A stretch of DNA of 55,796 nucleotides from Bacillota bacterium (lineage in GTDB: Bacteria; Bacillota; SHA-98; UBA4971). Under the pieces are notes generated by a model. It saw only the letters and a program-made list of their open reading frames with translations, did no database searches and was not told the DNA's origin. Positions 8,493 to 20,108 of the stretch are shown here, one piece after another (the stretch's first letter is position 1; every line of letters starts with the position of its first letter). Where the stretch lies: the NCBI GenBank assembly GCA_024653485.1, contig JANLFY010000016.1:1-55796 (forward strand), in the 5' to 3' direction. The translations under genes and the position numbers were made by a program.

Positions 8493-9017
8493 ATGAACAG
8501 GCCGCGCAGCGCTCTCGGCGACAGAGGCTTCACGCTTGTGGAGTTCCTTGCGTTTCTTGCCCTGGTCCCACTCGTGATCGCAATATCTTTCAGCGCAGTT
8601 TGGGTCGTCATGGGCATGCACAAGCTCGCGGGCGCGCAGTCAAGCGTGTCCACCGCGGCCATGGTGGTCATGGAGACGCTGGGGCAAGACCTCAGGGGTA
8701 TGAAGGAGATTCGCGATGATTCCTCCTCAACGTGCCTGCGCGGTCGCCTCCAAGACGACGTGACAGAAGTGACGTACGAGTTCACCCCGCCGGGTGTGTC
8801 ACAACCGGGTATGATCACGCGGAACGGCGCTCGTCTCTTCGGCTCAGGACTGTCAGTTACCTCATGCGAGTTCACCTACCTGGTGCCGGGTCCGGGAGGC
8901 GCGCTGCAAGAAACGAGCGATGTCGGAAGCGCTTCGTCCGTGAAGGTCCGGTTCGTGGTGGAGCAGGCGCCCGCTTCAGCGGGGTTCGAGGCCGTGTTCA
9001 ATCTGAGAAACCTTTAG
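8493..9017 (+). CDS. PilW/GspJ-like prepilin-type protein
   Basis: A classic prepilin motif, DRG|FTLVEFLAFLALVPLVIA, lies about 11 residues from the N-terminus, followed by a long helix and SVSTAAMVVMETLGQDLRGM, as in PilW/GspJ minor pilins. The ATG at 8493 is preferred because GGAAGGGG (8480-8487) lies five bases upstream and the leader is then short and basic; an upstream ATG at 8460 gives 11 more residues. The product is 174 residues. No ATPase, platform protein or peptidase gene lies nearby, so these three proteins must use machinery encoded elsewhere. Confidence 0.78.
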   Translation: MNRPRSALGDRGFTLVEFLAFLALVPLVIAISFSAVWVVMGMHKLAGAQSSVSTAAMVVMETLGQDLRGMKEIRDDSSSTCLRGRLQDDVTEVTYEFTPPGVSQPGMITRNGARLFGSGLSVTSCEFTYLVPGPGGALQETSDVGSASSVKVRFVVEQAPASAGFEAVFNLRNL

Positions 9018-9155
9018 CTGAGAATGCAGGCGGTTTCACCGAACCTGCTCGGCGCTCGTCGGAACGGTTTCGGAGCGGTTGAGGAGCAGGTTCGCGCGGG
9101 CAAGTCCGGTCGAAGGCCACCGGCGGACGCGGGTGCGCGAACGCGAAATCCGCTG

Positions 9156-9185
9156 TTGACAACGGAGGAAGGATGTTGCTAGAAT
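9156..9185 (+). promoter_or_regulatory. Promoter of the T-box operon
   Basis: A consensus TTGACA -35 (9156-9161) and TAGAAT -10 (9180-9185) are 18 bases apart, with TGC before the -10 (extended -10). Transcription would start near 9192, directly before the T-box leader. Confidence 0.8.
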
Positions 9186-9191
9186 AGGGGC

Positions 9192-9628
9192 AACCGGAGC
9201 CGTCCGGGCATCCGGGTCCGATAAGCGAGATCTACATCAGCGAAAGGCGTAGAAGGGGAAGGTCGCCACGGAACGGCCCTATCCGGAGCGAGCGGGGGAT
9301 GGTGCAAGCCCCGCGGAAACGGGTGTGGTGAGTGGGCCCCGGAGCCGCAGGCTGAAAGGCCGGTACGCGTTGTGCCCGAAATGCGCGACCGCGACGTGAC
9401 ACCGCCAGCGCCGCTGAGTCGTCGTCTGTCGATCGAGGCCGTGACATTCGTAAGCCAGCGTCCGGGCGAGTAGGCTGAGCCGGAAGCCACCGTTAAACGG
9501 CGGGGATATCGCCGGACGCGCCGAGGCGCTGAAAGCCGTATCCTAACAACGAGTGGGGCAGGTGTGTCTTGTCTCACGAGGGTGGCACCACGGGTTTGAA
9601 GCTCGTCCTTCACGGGGCGAGCTTCTTT
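9192..9628 (+). promoter_or_regulatory. T-box riboswitch, tryptophan specifier
   Basis: The leader has T-box landmarks in order: the Stem I distal element GGGGGATGGTGCAAGCCCC (about 9294-9312), the specifier region GTGAG-TGG-GCCCCGGAGC with specifier codon TGG at 9333-9335, GGCTGAAAG (9350-9358), and the T-box/antiterminator sequence AGGGTGGCACCACGG (9579-9593), followed by an intrinsic terminator. The antiterminator bulge reads TGGC (9583-9586). Its last base should pair with the tRNA discriminator; C pairs with G73, and bacterial tRNA-Trp carries G73. Specifier and bulge therefore agree on tRNA-Trp. The leader should allow read-through into the ferredoxin/AOR/Liv operon when tRNA-Trp is uncharged. 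Confidence 0.88.
9598..9628 (+). terminator. Rho-independent terminator of the T-box
   Basis: GAAGCTCG(TCC) at 9598-9608 pairs with (GGG)CGAGCTTC at 9615-9625, then TTTGTTT follows. The 5' arm lies directly after the T-box sequence, as needed for mutually exclusive antiterminator and terminator folds. Confidence 0.88.
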
Positions 9629-9758
9629 GTTTCGCGCGATGTCCGAAGAGAAGACGCGACGTCGCCGGGTGAGGAAGCCTCGCAGCACAGCGGGGTCCGG
9701 GCAGCCGTCCTCGGAGATGTCCGGCGGGAGAGATGAGCAGAGAGCGAGGAGCCAGCCT

Positions 9759-10544
9759 ATGTATGACCTGAAAGTCGTCGTCGATGAGGTCCGCGGGTTC
9801 TGTGACCTTCCGATGAAGGTGGGAGATTACTTCGAAGTTCACGGGGGGCGGATCACGATCCCTCACGGCAAGTTCATGTGCATGTGGGCGCTTCAGAGCA
9901 TTCTCCCCATGCTTCCCGCGAGACAGCGGAACATAGTTGAGGAAAACGACTGGCTATCGGAGACTGTTCGCGTGGTATGCCCCGACCCGGATGGCATGGT
10001 CATTTTCCGGATCGAGCGCGTGGGCGAGGGCGCGGTAGAGCCCGCTGATGGCGAGATGGGTGAAAGGAGCGACGCGCGAACGGCCACCATTGCCCGCCCG
10101 AGCCCCGGGCCGCACCCTAGGATGCTTGTGAATGAGAGAGCCTGCTCGGGGTGCCGAACGTGCGAGCTCGTGTGCAGCTTCAGCCACGAGCGGAAATTCT
10201 CCGACTTGCTATCCAGAATACGCGTGGACAAATTCGACGAGGACGGAGTCGACCGTCCGCTCGTGTGCAGGCAGTGCGGGATCGCCAGGTGCGTCGAAGC
10301 GTGTCCCAACGAGGCTCTCTCGCGAGACCCAAGGACGAGGAGCGTCGTGGTGGACGCAGCGCGCTGCGCAGGATGCGGCGCGTGCGCCGAGGCTTGTCCT
10401 TTTGACGCCGTGGCGTTTCATCCCGACACGGGGATCCCGCTAATCTGCGACTTGTGCGGTGGAGACCCTGAGTGCGTGAAGAGGTGTCCCACCCACGCAC
10501 TCGCATACGGCCGCGCGGGCGCCCCAAACCGAAACCAGGCTTAG
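9759..10544 (+). CDS. TIGR04076-domain/tetracluster ferredoxin fusion protein
   Basis: This protein of about 261 residues joins two parts. Residues 1-90 (from MYDLKVVVDEV, with KVGDYFEVHGGRITIP and CMWALQSILPMLPARQ) resemble the small TIGR04076 family. Residues 120-255 are a four-cluster ferredoxin like the electron-transfer subunits of AOR and formate dehydrogenase: CSGCRTCELVC, CRQCGIARCVEACP, CAGCGACAEACP and CDLCGGDPECVKRCP. It likely takes electrons from the oxidoreductase encoded next. The ATG at 9759 has GAGGAG (9746-9751) seven bases upstream. An in-frame ATG at 9639 lies just after the terminator but has no ribosome binding site. Confidence 0.85.
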   Translation: MYDLKVVVDEVRGFCDLPMKVGDYFEVHGGRITIPHGKFMCMWALQSILPMLPARQRNIVEENDWLSETVRVVCPDPDGMVIFRIERVGEGAVEPADGEMGERSDARTATIARPSPGPHPRMLVNERACSGCRTCELVCSFSHERKFSDLLSRIRVDKFDEDGVDRPLVCRQCGIARCVEACPNEALSRDPRTRSVVVDAARCAGCGACAEACPFDAVAFHPDTGIPLICDLCGGDPECVKRCPTHALAYGRAGAPNRNQA

Positions 10545-10653
10545 CGCCGGGTGGTCACGTGAAGGAGTGAGGGGCCAAGGTCGCGCCGCGGCCGGTGCCG
10601 AGCCGCGGCGGGTGCGTCCTGAATCGGAAGGCAAAGCCGGGAGGCAAATGGAC

Positions 10654-12600
10654 ATGAGATTCTTCGGGTATGCTGGAAGGATACTCCGCGTTGACCTGGG
10701 CGAGGGTGACCGCGCAGGACACAAGACAGGCGCAGTCGTGGTAGAACCGCTCGACGTCAAAGATGCCTTGCGGCACATCGGCGGGCGCGGGCTCAATGTG
10801 GCGCGCCTCACCCGCGAGATAGACCTCGACGTCGACCCTCTATCCCCGGAGAACCTCCTCATCATCGGGGTGGGTCCGCTCGACGGAACGCTCTTTCCCG
10901 GCGCCTGCCGCGTCAACTTCACCTCCAAGTCTCCGCAGACAGGGATACTCGGAGACTCCAACGCCGGTGGGTTCTTCGGTCCAGAGCTCAAGTTCGCCGG
11001 GTACGACCAGGTCGTCGTGAGCGGACGCGCCAAGACCCTCTCCTACCTATTGATATCGGACGGTGATACGCGTGTCATCCCGGCACGAGACCTGGCCGGA
11101 CTCGACGTATGGGAGACGCAGAGGCTGCTCCTCGACAGGCACGGCCGCCGGGCGCAAGTGGCGTGCGTTGGCCCAGCCGCTGAGCGCGGCGTGCGTTTCT
11201 CGGGCATATTCTGTAACCTGGCACGCCCTGCGGCGCGCACCGGGATGGGCACGGTCCTGGCGTCGAAGAACCTCAAAGCCGTGGTCGTACGTGGTAAGAG
11301 GCCTGTGGAAGTCGCCCATCCCGACGAGTTCCTCGACTTCGTCAGGGCCCTGGACACCAAGATACTGAGCCACCCCGAGTACGGGCCCAGGGTGGCGCTT
11401 GGAACCACGAGGCTCGTCTCGGCCCTCAACGCCGCGGGGTGCCTCGCTACCCGCCACTTCCAGACCGGGAGGTTCGAACACGCGCCGGCGGTGAGCGGCG
11501 AAACCCTCGCGGCGCGCCTCAGGGTGAAGAGCAAGGCGTGTTTCTCGTGCACCATACCATGCAGCAGGTTCTTCGAGGTGAAGTCCGGGCCTTATGCTGG
11601 CTTGAAGAGCGAAGGGCCGGAGTTCGAAGGGCTGGCGGCGTTCACCTCGCGAGTGGGTTCGAACGATCTCGAGGCGGGCCTCGCCACACTGGACATGTGC
11701 AACCGTGCGGGAATGGACGTCATCTCCACCGCGGAGTGCGTGTCGTTTGCCATGGAGTGCTTCCAACGCGGCATCATTTCGAAGCAAGAGGCAGACGGGC
11801 TCGACTTGACGTGGGGAAACATCGATGCCGTGCAGACCCTGGTCCGAAAGATCGCGTCGCGCGAAGGCTTCGGGGACGTGCTCGCGGATGGGGTGCGTGA
11901 AGCGGCGCGCAAGATCGGAAGAGGTAGTGAAGACCTCGCCATGCACGTGAAAGGCCTCGAGATATTCATGGCCGATCCGAGAGGCATAAAGGGGTATGCA
12001 TTGGGCAACGCCGTCGCGAGCCGCGGCGGAGATCACCTCCGGTCGGAGCCGTCTTTCGAGTTCACCCAGGACGCTGCGGCTGCAGTGAGAAGGTTCGGAA
12101 CGAAGGAGGCAGCATTCAGGCTCGAACACAAGGGCAAGGGGCGTGTGGTCAAGCATTTCGAGGAGCTGTGCGCTCTCGCTGACTCACTCGACGCGTGCAA
12201 GAACACGATCGTTAACATGGAGGTCCTACCCTTCGATGAGGCTGCGACAGTGCTAAGAGCTGCAACGGGACTCGACTTCGACGAGACAGCGGTGCAGGCA
12301 GCGTGCGAGCGCACGGTCAACCTCGAACGTTGCCTCATAGTAGCGCTCGGAGTTCGGAGAAAGGACGACACTCTTCCGAGGCGTTTCAGGGAAGAGCCGA
12401 TGCCCGCGGGGTGCGGGGCCACGACCGGCGCCACCGTTGCCTTGGATGAGATGCTGGACGAGTACTATGAAGCCCGAGGGTGGGATGCGGGTACCGGAGT
12501 CCCGACCGCGTCTACTTTGGAGAGACTCGGCCTGCACGAATGGGTGACTCGTCTTGCGAGCCGGGGCGTACCGGTGGCCGGCCGCCTAGAATCTCTGTGA
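10654..12600 (+). CDS. aor: Aldehyde:ferredoxin oxidoreductase (tungsten-pterin)
   Basis: This enzyme of about 648 residues would oxidise aldehydes to carboxylic acids and reduce ferredoxin. The N-terminus FGYAGRILRVDLGEGD is the AOR opening, followed by HIGGRGLNVARL and NFTSKSPQTGILGDSNAGGF, part of the bis-pterin site. The [4Fe-4S] ligands are C296-x2-C299-x3-C303 (CFSCTIPC) and C515 (LDACKNT), matching the spacing of Pyrococcus AOR. ATG at 10654 lies nine bases after GGGAGG (10639-10644); ATG at 10648 is also possible. It follows the ferredoxin gene by about 110 bases and precedes an importer operon. Together with the Trp T-box this suggests oxidation of amino-acid-derived aldehydes, for example indole-3-acetaldehyde; the substrate is inference. 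Confidence 0.93.
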   Translation: MRFFGYAGRILRVDLGEGDRAGHKTGAVVVEPLDVKDALRHIGGRGLNVARLTREIDLDVDPLSPENLLIIGVGPLDGTLFPGACRVNFTSKSPQTGILGDSNAGGFFGPELKFAGYDQVVVSGRAKTLSYLLISDGDTRVIPARDLAGLDVWETQRLLLDRHGRRAQVACVGPAAERGVRFSGIFCNLARPAARTGMGTVLASKNLKAVVVRGKRPVEVAHPDEFLDFVRALDTKILSHPEYGPRVALGTTRLVSALNAAGCLATRHFQTGRFEHAPAVSGETLAARLRVKSKACFSCTIPCSRFFEVKSGPYAGLKSEGPEFEGLAAFTSRVGSNDLEAGLATLDMCNRAGMDVISTAECVSFAMECFQRGIISKQEADGLDLTWGNIDAVQTLVRKIASREGFGDVLADGVREAARKIGRGSEDLAMHVKGLEIFMADPRGIKGYALGNAVASRGGDHLRSEPSFEFTQDAAAAVRRFGTKEAAFRLEHKGKGRVVKHFEELCALADSLDACKNTIVNMEVLPFDEAATVLRAATGLDFDETAVQAACERTVNLERCLIVALGVRRKDDTLPRRFREEPMPAGCGATTGATVALDEMLDEYYEARGWDAGTGVPTASTLERLGLHEWVTRLASRGVPVAGRLESL

Positions 12601-12622
12601 GGAGCAAGGAGGTAGAGAAGAA

Positions 12623-13903
12623 ATGAGGCTGGTGGTCACTCATCTGGTTGGAGCGGCGATGCGGAGATCGATGGGGATGATTGGGGTTTTGGTCAGGAGA
12701 GGGTGCATGCTTCGATTCGAGCGGATCGGGGAGGACGTGAGCCGTCAACTGTGGATTGCGGCGCTCGTGACGTTGGCCGTGTGTGCGCTGTCAGGTCCGG
12801 CCTTCGGCAAGGACCTGCCCTCCGTCAAGATAGGTGCGGCCGGTCCTTTCACCGGGGATCTCTCCAAGATCGGCCTGGATTCGTTGAACGCCATTCGCAT
12901 GGCAGTGGATGAGGCCAACGCCGAAGGCGGAGTAGCGGGCCGCAAGATCGAGATCGTAGTCGGCGATGACGCGGGTGACCCCGCTCGGGCTGTCACCGTC
13001 GCCGACAAGTTCGCCATGGATAGGAGCGTGCTAGGCGTCATAGGCCCAATGAACAGCGGTGCGGTGAACGCTGCCCTACCCACGTACCAGCGGGCGGGCC
13101 TCGTGATCATAAGCCAATCGGCCACCAACCCGTCCCTGACGGAGCGCGGGTACTCGGTGATGCACAGGATATGTCCCAGAGACGACGCCCAAGGGCCGGC
13201 GGCCGCGAGGTTCATAGCGGAAGAGCTCGGCGCGAAGACCGTGTACGTTATCGATGACAAGGGAGCGTACGGCCAGGGTCTCGGTGACCAGGTGGCCGCG
13301 GCTCTCGAGAAGGCAGGGGTCAAGGTCGGGCGCGGCCAGATAACACCGGAAGACAGGGACTTCTCACCCATTCTCACGAAGGTCAAGGCCGCCGCGCCGG
13401 ACCTCCTGTACCTGGCTCTTCCTAATCCCGCCCAGGCTGCGGCCCTGATAAAGCAGGCTGTCGGGCTCGGCCTCCGTCCCAAGCTCATGGGAGGCGACGG
13501 CCTCAAGGAGAGGGACCAACTCATAGCGGGCGCGGGAGGAGCGGCGGAAGGCATGTACGTGACGGCCATAGGGCGTGACATCAAGGACGTGCCCGAGGCA
13601 CAGAAGTTCATCAAGGCGTTTGAGGGCAAGTACGGGGCCATGAGCATATTCTCCGGTCAGAGCTACGAGGCGACCAAGCTGCTGATCGACGCGATGCGGA
13701 AGGCAGCGGGCAGCGATCCCCTCGCGCTCACACGAGCATCGGTGCTCCAAGCTGTCCACCGCACTCAGGGATACCGGGGCATACTTGGATTCCCCATCAG
13801 CTTCGACAGCAAGGGAGACGTCCTCGGCGCCAGCATCTACGTGTTCCAGGTGAAAGGCGGGGACTTCGTTCAAGTGAAGGAGTACCCCGCTTGGGCCAGA
13901 TGA
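12623..13903 (+). CDS. livK: Amino acid ABC transporter substrate-binding protein (LivK-like, T-box operon)
   Basis: This 426-residue Peripla_BP_6 protein has a strong ribosome binding site, AAGGAGGT (12606-12613), nine bases before the ATG. The signal sequence is unusual: about 43 mostly basic residues precede the hydrophobic core (LWIAALVTLAVCALSGPAFG, residues 43-62). An in-frame GTG at 12737 with GGGGAGG just before it would give a conventional signal peptide. The mature part starts VKIGAAGPFTGDLSKIG and carries GGVAGRKIEIVVGDDAGDP and EDRDFSPILTKV. It lies 22 bases after the AOR gene, so it is probably in the T-box transcript. If so, an aromatic amino acid is a plausible ligand. Confidence 0.92.
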   Translation: MRLVVTHLVGAAMRRSMGMIGVLVRRGCMLRFERIGEDVSRQLWIAALVTLAVCALSGPAFGKDLPSVKIGAAGPFTGDLSKIGLDSLNAIRMAVDEANAEGGVAGRKIEIVVGDDAGDPARAVTVADKFAMDRSVLGVIGPMNSGAVNAALPTYQRAGLVIISQSATNPSLTERGYSVMHRICPRDDAQGPAAARFIAEELGAKTVYVIDDKGAYGQGLGDQVAAALEKAGVKVGRGQITPEDRDFSPILTKVKAAAPDLLYLALPNPAQAAALIKQAVGLGLRPKLMGGDGLKERDQLIAGAGGAAEGMYVTAIGRDIKDVPEAQKFIKAFEGKYGAMSIFSGQSYEATKLLIDAMRKAAGSDPLALTRASVLQAVHRTQGYRGILGFPISFDSKGDVLGASIYVFQVKGGDFVQVKEYPAWAR

Positions 13904-14000
13904 CCGAACCGACCGGGCGGAATCGCAAGAGTCGGCGGGTGACGGCAGGAGTCGAGACTGGTCGGCGAGGACCCGGCAGCGAGGAAGGTGAACCTGCTGT

Positions 14001-14930
14001 ATGGAAGAGATGCTCGCGCAGCTACCCCAGCAAGTCGTGAACGGCCTCACGCTCGGAAGCGTGTACGCCTTGCTCGCGCTGGGTTACTCCATGGTCTACG
14101 GCATCCTCAAGATGCTGAACTTTGCGCACGGGGACGTCCTCATGGTCGGCGCGTTCACCGGGTGGGGCATCCTGCAGCTTTTCGCGGGAAGCGGCTCTCT
14201 CACAGCGAATCCCTTGATAGTGGTCGCGCTCATGCTCGTGGCCGCCGTAGCTTCTACCGGCCTTCTTGGCGGATTGATAGAACGCTTCGCCTACCGTCCC
14301 TTGCGCACGAGCTCGCGCCTCGCCCCTCTCATCTCGGCGCTCGGCGTGTCGATCATCATCGAGAACGTAGCCATGTTGTTGACGGGGGGGCGCGCGAAGG
14401 CATACCAGACAGAGATGCTCATTCCGCCCACGTGGACCATCCAGGCAGGGGGAGCCACCGTTTCAGCGACGCGTCTCGCGATATTCGCTTCGTCGATAGC
14501 CATCATGCTCGCGCTCGACTTCGCCGTATCCCGCACCATGCTCGGCAAGGCCATGCGGGCCGTGAGCGAGGATCTCGACGCCGCAGAGTACATGGGCGTC
14601 AGGACGTCCAGGGTGATCGCTGCGACGTTCGTCATGGGCTCGGCCCTTGCGGGCGTCGCCGGGGTCATGATCGGGCTGTACTACATGCAGGTGGATTTCA
14701 TCATGGGATTCTCGGCCGGGCTGAAGGCGTTCACCTCGGCAGTGCTTGGAGGCATCGGGAACGTAAGGGGCGCCATGGCAGGCGGGATCGTGCTCGGCCT
14801 AGCGGAAAGCCTGGGAGTCCTGTTCGTGGCGCCCGTGTACAAAGACGCCATCGTCTTCTCCGTGCTCATCGCGGCGCTCATCGCAAAACCCTCCGGACTG
14901 CTGGGGGAGCGCGTGCGAGACAGGGTGTAA
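14001..14930 (+). CDS. livH: Amino acid ABC transporter permease LivH (T-box operon)
   Basis: This is a 309-residue LivH permease. Family segments are LPQQVVNGLTLGSVYALLAL, GYSMVYGILKMLNFAHGD, the contact loop DAAEYMGVRTSRVIAATF and the terminus KPSGLLGERVRDRV. GAGGAAGGTG ends about nine bases before the ATG at 14001. It is about 32% of the way through the second importer operon, 97 bases after the binding-protein gene; that gap is GC-rich with small inverted repeats but no clear terminator. It should pair with the LivM portion of the fusion protein encoded downstream. Confidence 0.94.
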   Translation: MEEMLAQLPQQVVNGLTLGSVYALLALGYSMVYGILKMLNFAHGDVLMVGAFTGWGILQLFAGSGSLTANPLIVVALMLVAAVASTGLLGGLIERFAYRPLRTSSRLAPLISALGVSIIIENVAMLLTGGRAKAYQTEMLIPPTWTIQAGGATVSATRLAIFASSIAIMLALDFAVSRTMLGKAMRAVSEDLDAAEYMGVRTSRVIAATFVMGSALAGVAGVMIGLYYMQVDFIMGFSAGLKAFTSAVLGGIGNVRGAMAGGIVLGLAESLGVLFVAPVYKDAIVFSVLIAALIAKPSGLLGERVRDRV

Positions 14931-15055
14931 AGCGGCGGACGGCGCGCTGAAGGGCACGACGACCTGACGCGATGACCGGGGGGCATCCTAGCGGGTTCCG
15001 GGGCGACGGGGTGTGAGGCGATGAGGCAGGCGAGAAAGGCGGGGGAGGAGAATCA

Positions 15056-17863
<2,808 letters not shown>

Positions 17864-18028
17864 ATCGCCATCCGCCTCGTCCCGAAACGCTGCCTCCCTC
17901 GGTCTATCCGAGGGCCTATCCGAGGCCCGAGCGCTTGCGCAGGCGGTCCACGGGCCTCGCCCATGGCAGAAGCGCCCCTGGTGGACGCATCCTTGGAAGA
18001 CGCGTCCACGAAATTCGGACGCGCCTGA
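17864..18028. other. Intergenic, weak terminator-like inverted repeat
   Basis: CGCGTCC (18001-18007) and GGACGCG (18017-18023) can pair around a 9-base loop, with CCTGATT after. It could end the preceding operon, but the U-tract is poor. CTATCCGAGG is also repeated near 17905-17925. No gene is seen. Confidence 0.35.
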
Positions 18029-18057
18029 TTGAACCGCTGAGCGCTCTGTGGTACCAT
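18029..18057 (+). promoter_or_regulatory. Promoter of the Lol-like operon
   Basis: TTGAAC (18029-18034) and TACCAT (18052-18057) are 17 bases apart; TGG precedes the -10, giving an extended -10. The start of transcription would be near 18064, leaving a leader of about 105 bases. Confidence 0.6.
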
Positions 18058-18169
18058 AAGGTCTGGGTCGTCGTCACCCCTGAGTGCAGGCGACGCGCGA
18101 AGTGCGAGGGGTAAACGTCAGCTGCGGACCGCTTGGCGGGGTGGACTCGACCAGAGGGGAGGCACGAGT

Positions 18170-18853
18170 GTGGCGCTCATAGAGCTGAAAGGGGTAAGAA
18201 AGGACTACCGCCAAGGCAAGTTGGTGGTGCCGGCGCTGCGTGGAATCGACCTTGACATCGAGAGCGGTGAGTTCACGGCGATAGCTGGTCCGTCGGGCTC
18301 GGGGAAGACCACGCTCTTGAACCTCATCGGCTGCCTGGACACGCCGACGGAAGGCGTCATCCGCCTTGACTCGCTCGATCTGGCGAAGGTGCGCAAGGCA
18401 CAGCTGGCCGACATTCGCCGCCGGAAGATAGGTTTCGTGTTCCAGTCGTACAATCTGATCCCTGTCCTGACCGCTTACGAGAACGTCGAATTCTCCCTTG
18501 CCCTGCTCGGCGAGAACTCGATCGACGCAAGACGCCGGGTCATACAGATCCTTGCGGAGGTGGGGCTCAGCGGGTTGGAGAATCGCCGACCCGGAGATCT
18601 CTCGGGAGGTCAGCAACAACGGGTGGCTATCGCGCGTGCCCTCGTCAAGGGGCCGGACCTCGTCCTCGCCGATGAACCCACGGCTAACCTCGACTCTGAG
18701 ACGGGCAAGGCCATCATAGAGCTGATGCTCGAGATGAATCGAACGAAGGGCACGACGTTCGTGTTCAGCACGCACGACCCGATGGTGATGAGTTACGCCC
18801 GGCGGCTCGTTACCGTCCGCGACGGCCGGATCGCCGAAGACAAGAGGAGGTAA
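18170..18853 (+). CDS. ABC transporter ATPase, LolD/MacB type
   Basis: This 227-residue ATPase belongs to the LolD/MacB/FtsE group. Walker A is GPSGSGKTT (residues 40-48), the Q-loop region reads IGFVFQSYNLIPVLTAYENV, the signature is LSGGQQQRVAIARAL, Walker B is LVLADEPTANLDSETG, and the H-loop is STHDPMVMSYARR. GTG at 18170 follows GGGGAGG. It starts an apparent five-gene operon with two FtsX-type permeases, a LolA-fold protein and an outer-membrane-like protein. Members of this ATPase group power extraction of lipoproteins or lipids from the outer leaflet of the inner membrane, or efflux, rather than import. Confidence 0.93.
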   Translation: MALIELKGVRKDYRQGKLVVPALRGIDLDIESGEFTAIAGPSGSGKTTLLNLIGCLDTPTEGVIRLDSLDLAKVRKAQLADIRRRKIGFVFQSYNLIPVLTAYENVEFSLALLGENSIDARRRVIQILAEVGLSGLENRRPGDLSGGQQQRVAIARALVKGPDLVLADEPTANLDSETGKAIIELMLEMNRTKGTTFVFSTHDPMVMSYARRLVTVRDGRIAEDKRR

Positions 18854-18859
18854 CAGCAC

Positions 18860-20095
18860 ATGCGTTACCTGCTCAAGCTGGCAGCAAGGAACCTCTGGAG
18901 ACAGAAGCGCCGCACATTTCTGACGTTCCTCGCTATCGCAGTGGGCCTTGCGGCGCTAATAGAAGTTGACTGCATCATGCGCGGCGTGGACCGCGACGCC
19001 ATAGACAACCTCATCAACCTCGAGACGGGGGACTTGCGCGTTCACGCACAGGGCTACTTCGCACAGCGAGAGAGCCTTCCCATCGATCTCGTGGTCGAGC
19101 CGAGCGCGGTCCTCGCAGCACTTGGCAGCGTGCCGGGTGTGAAGACGGCGACGCCAAGGCTGGTATTCGGGGCCCGCCTCAACACCGGTTGGGAGGAGAT
19201 CCCCGTAGTGGGCGTTGGAATAGACCCGGAGCTCGACCCCCAGGTGTTTACGCTGGCTGAGTACGTCGAAGGCAAGTGGTTGTCGCGAGGCGCGGCTGAG
19301 GCGCTCGTCGGTTACAATCTAGCGCAGGTGCTCGAGCTAGAGCCTGGCGACATCTTCACACTCGTCACGCGCACGCGTGGCGAGGCGTTCCAGGCCGTCG
19401 ACCTTACCGTGACAGGTCTCATCCGGAGCCCTCACCCCCAGGTAAACAGCGGCCAGGTCTACCTCCCGCTCGACGTTGCCGACCAAGCACTCGCTGTAGG
19501 TGGGGGAGCGACGGAAGTCGTCTTGAGGATAGAGAGGCGCGCGAACATCGATGAAGTCTCTGGGCTCGTGCGCGCATCGTTGCAAGGGGCCGGCATACCC
19601 GCAGAGGTGCTCACATGGAGAGAAACCGCCAGGGACTTTCTCGCCATAAGCCAGAGCAAGCAAGGGTTCACCGGATTGCTCATCTTCATGATACTCATCA
19701 TCGCTGTGGTCGGAATGGTCAATACCATCCTCCTCGGGGCCATGGAGCGCGTCCGCGAGATCGGGATGATGAAGGCCATGGGCATGTCTCCAAGGGAGAT
19801 CGTGCTCCTCTTCATGTTTGAGGCCACAGGCATAGGCGTGTTGGGTTCGATCACTGGGTGCCTCGTGGGTATTGCGGGCAACGCGTACCTCGTAAACCAC
19901 GGGATCGACGTCCTTCGAGCGTATCAGGGTCTCGACATCGGTTACCCGATAGCTGGGGTCCTCCGAGGAGCCTGGAACTGGCCCATGATAGTTGAGACGT
20001 TCTTTCTGGGCGTAGTCGTGAGTTGGGTGGCAAGCTACGTTCCCGCCAGGAGGGTCGCAGCCCAGGATCCCCTCGTATCGCTGCGCCACGGCTGA
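18860..20095 (+). CDS. FtsX/LolC-type ABC permease 1
   Basis: This 411-residue permease has one N-terminal membrane helix (about residues 17-38, RTFLTFLAIAVGLAALIEV), a periplasmic MacB_PCD-like domain of about 230 residues, and three C-terminal helices (around GLLIFMILIIAVVGMVNTIL, GIGVLGSITGCLVGIAG and IVETFFLGVVVSWVASYVPA). The coupling sequence MERVREIGMMKAMGMSPREI between helices 2 and 3 is the MacB/LolCE hallmark. AGGAGGTAAC ends five bases before the ATG. It is six bases after the ATPase gene and would form a heterodimer with the next permease. Confidence 0.92.
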   Translation: MRYLLKLAARNLWRQKRRTFLTFLAIAVGLAALIEVDCIMRGVDRDAIDNLINLETGDLRVHAQGYFAQRESLPIDLVVEPSAVLAALGSVPGVKTATPRLVFGARLNTGWEEIPVVGVGIDPELDPQVFTLAEYVEGKWLSRGAAEALVGYNLAQVLELEPGDIFTLVTRTRGEAFQAVDLTVTGLIRSPHPQVNSGQVYLPLDVADQALAVGGGATEVVLRIERRANIDEVSGLVRASLQGAGIPAEVLTWRETARDFLAISQSKQGFTGLLIFMILIIAVVGMVNTILLGAMERVREIGMMKAMGMSPREIVLLFMFEATGIGVLGSITGCLVGIAGNAYLVNHGIDVLRAYQGLDIGYPIAGVLRGAWNWPMIVETFFLGVVVSWVASYVPARRVAAQDPLVSLRHG

Positions 20096-20108
20096 CACGG
20101 AGGTGTGG

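Noticed and set aside
9192-9600. Alternative T-box specifiers
   Set aside because: Shifting the specifier by one or two bases breaks the alignment with the CCCCGGAGC block, and the C in TGGC fits only G73 tRNAs, which favours Trp.
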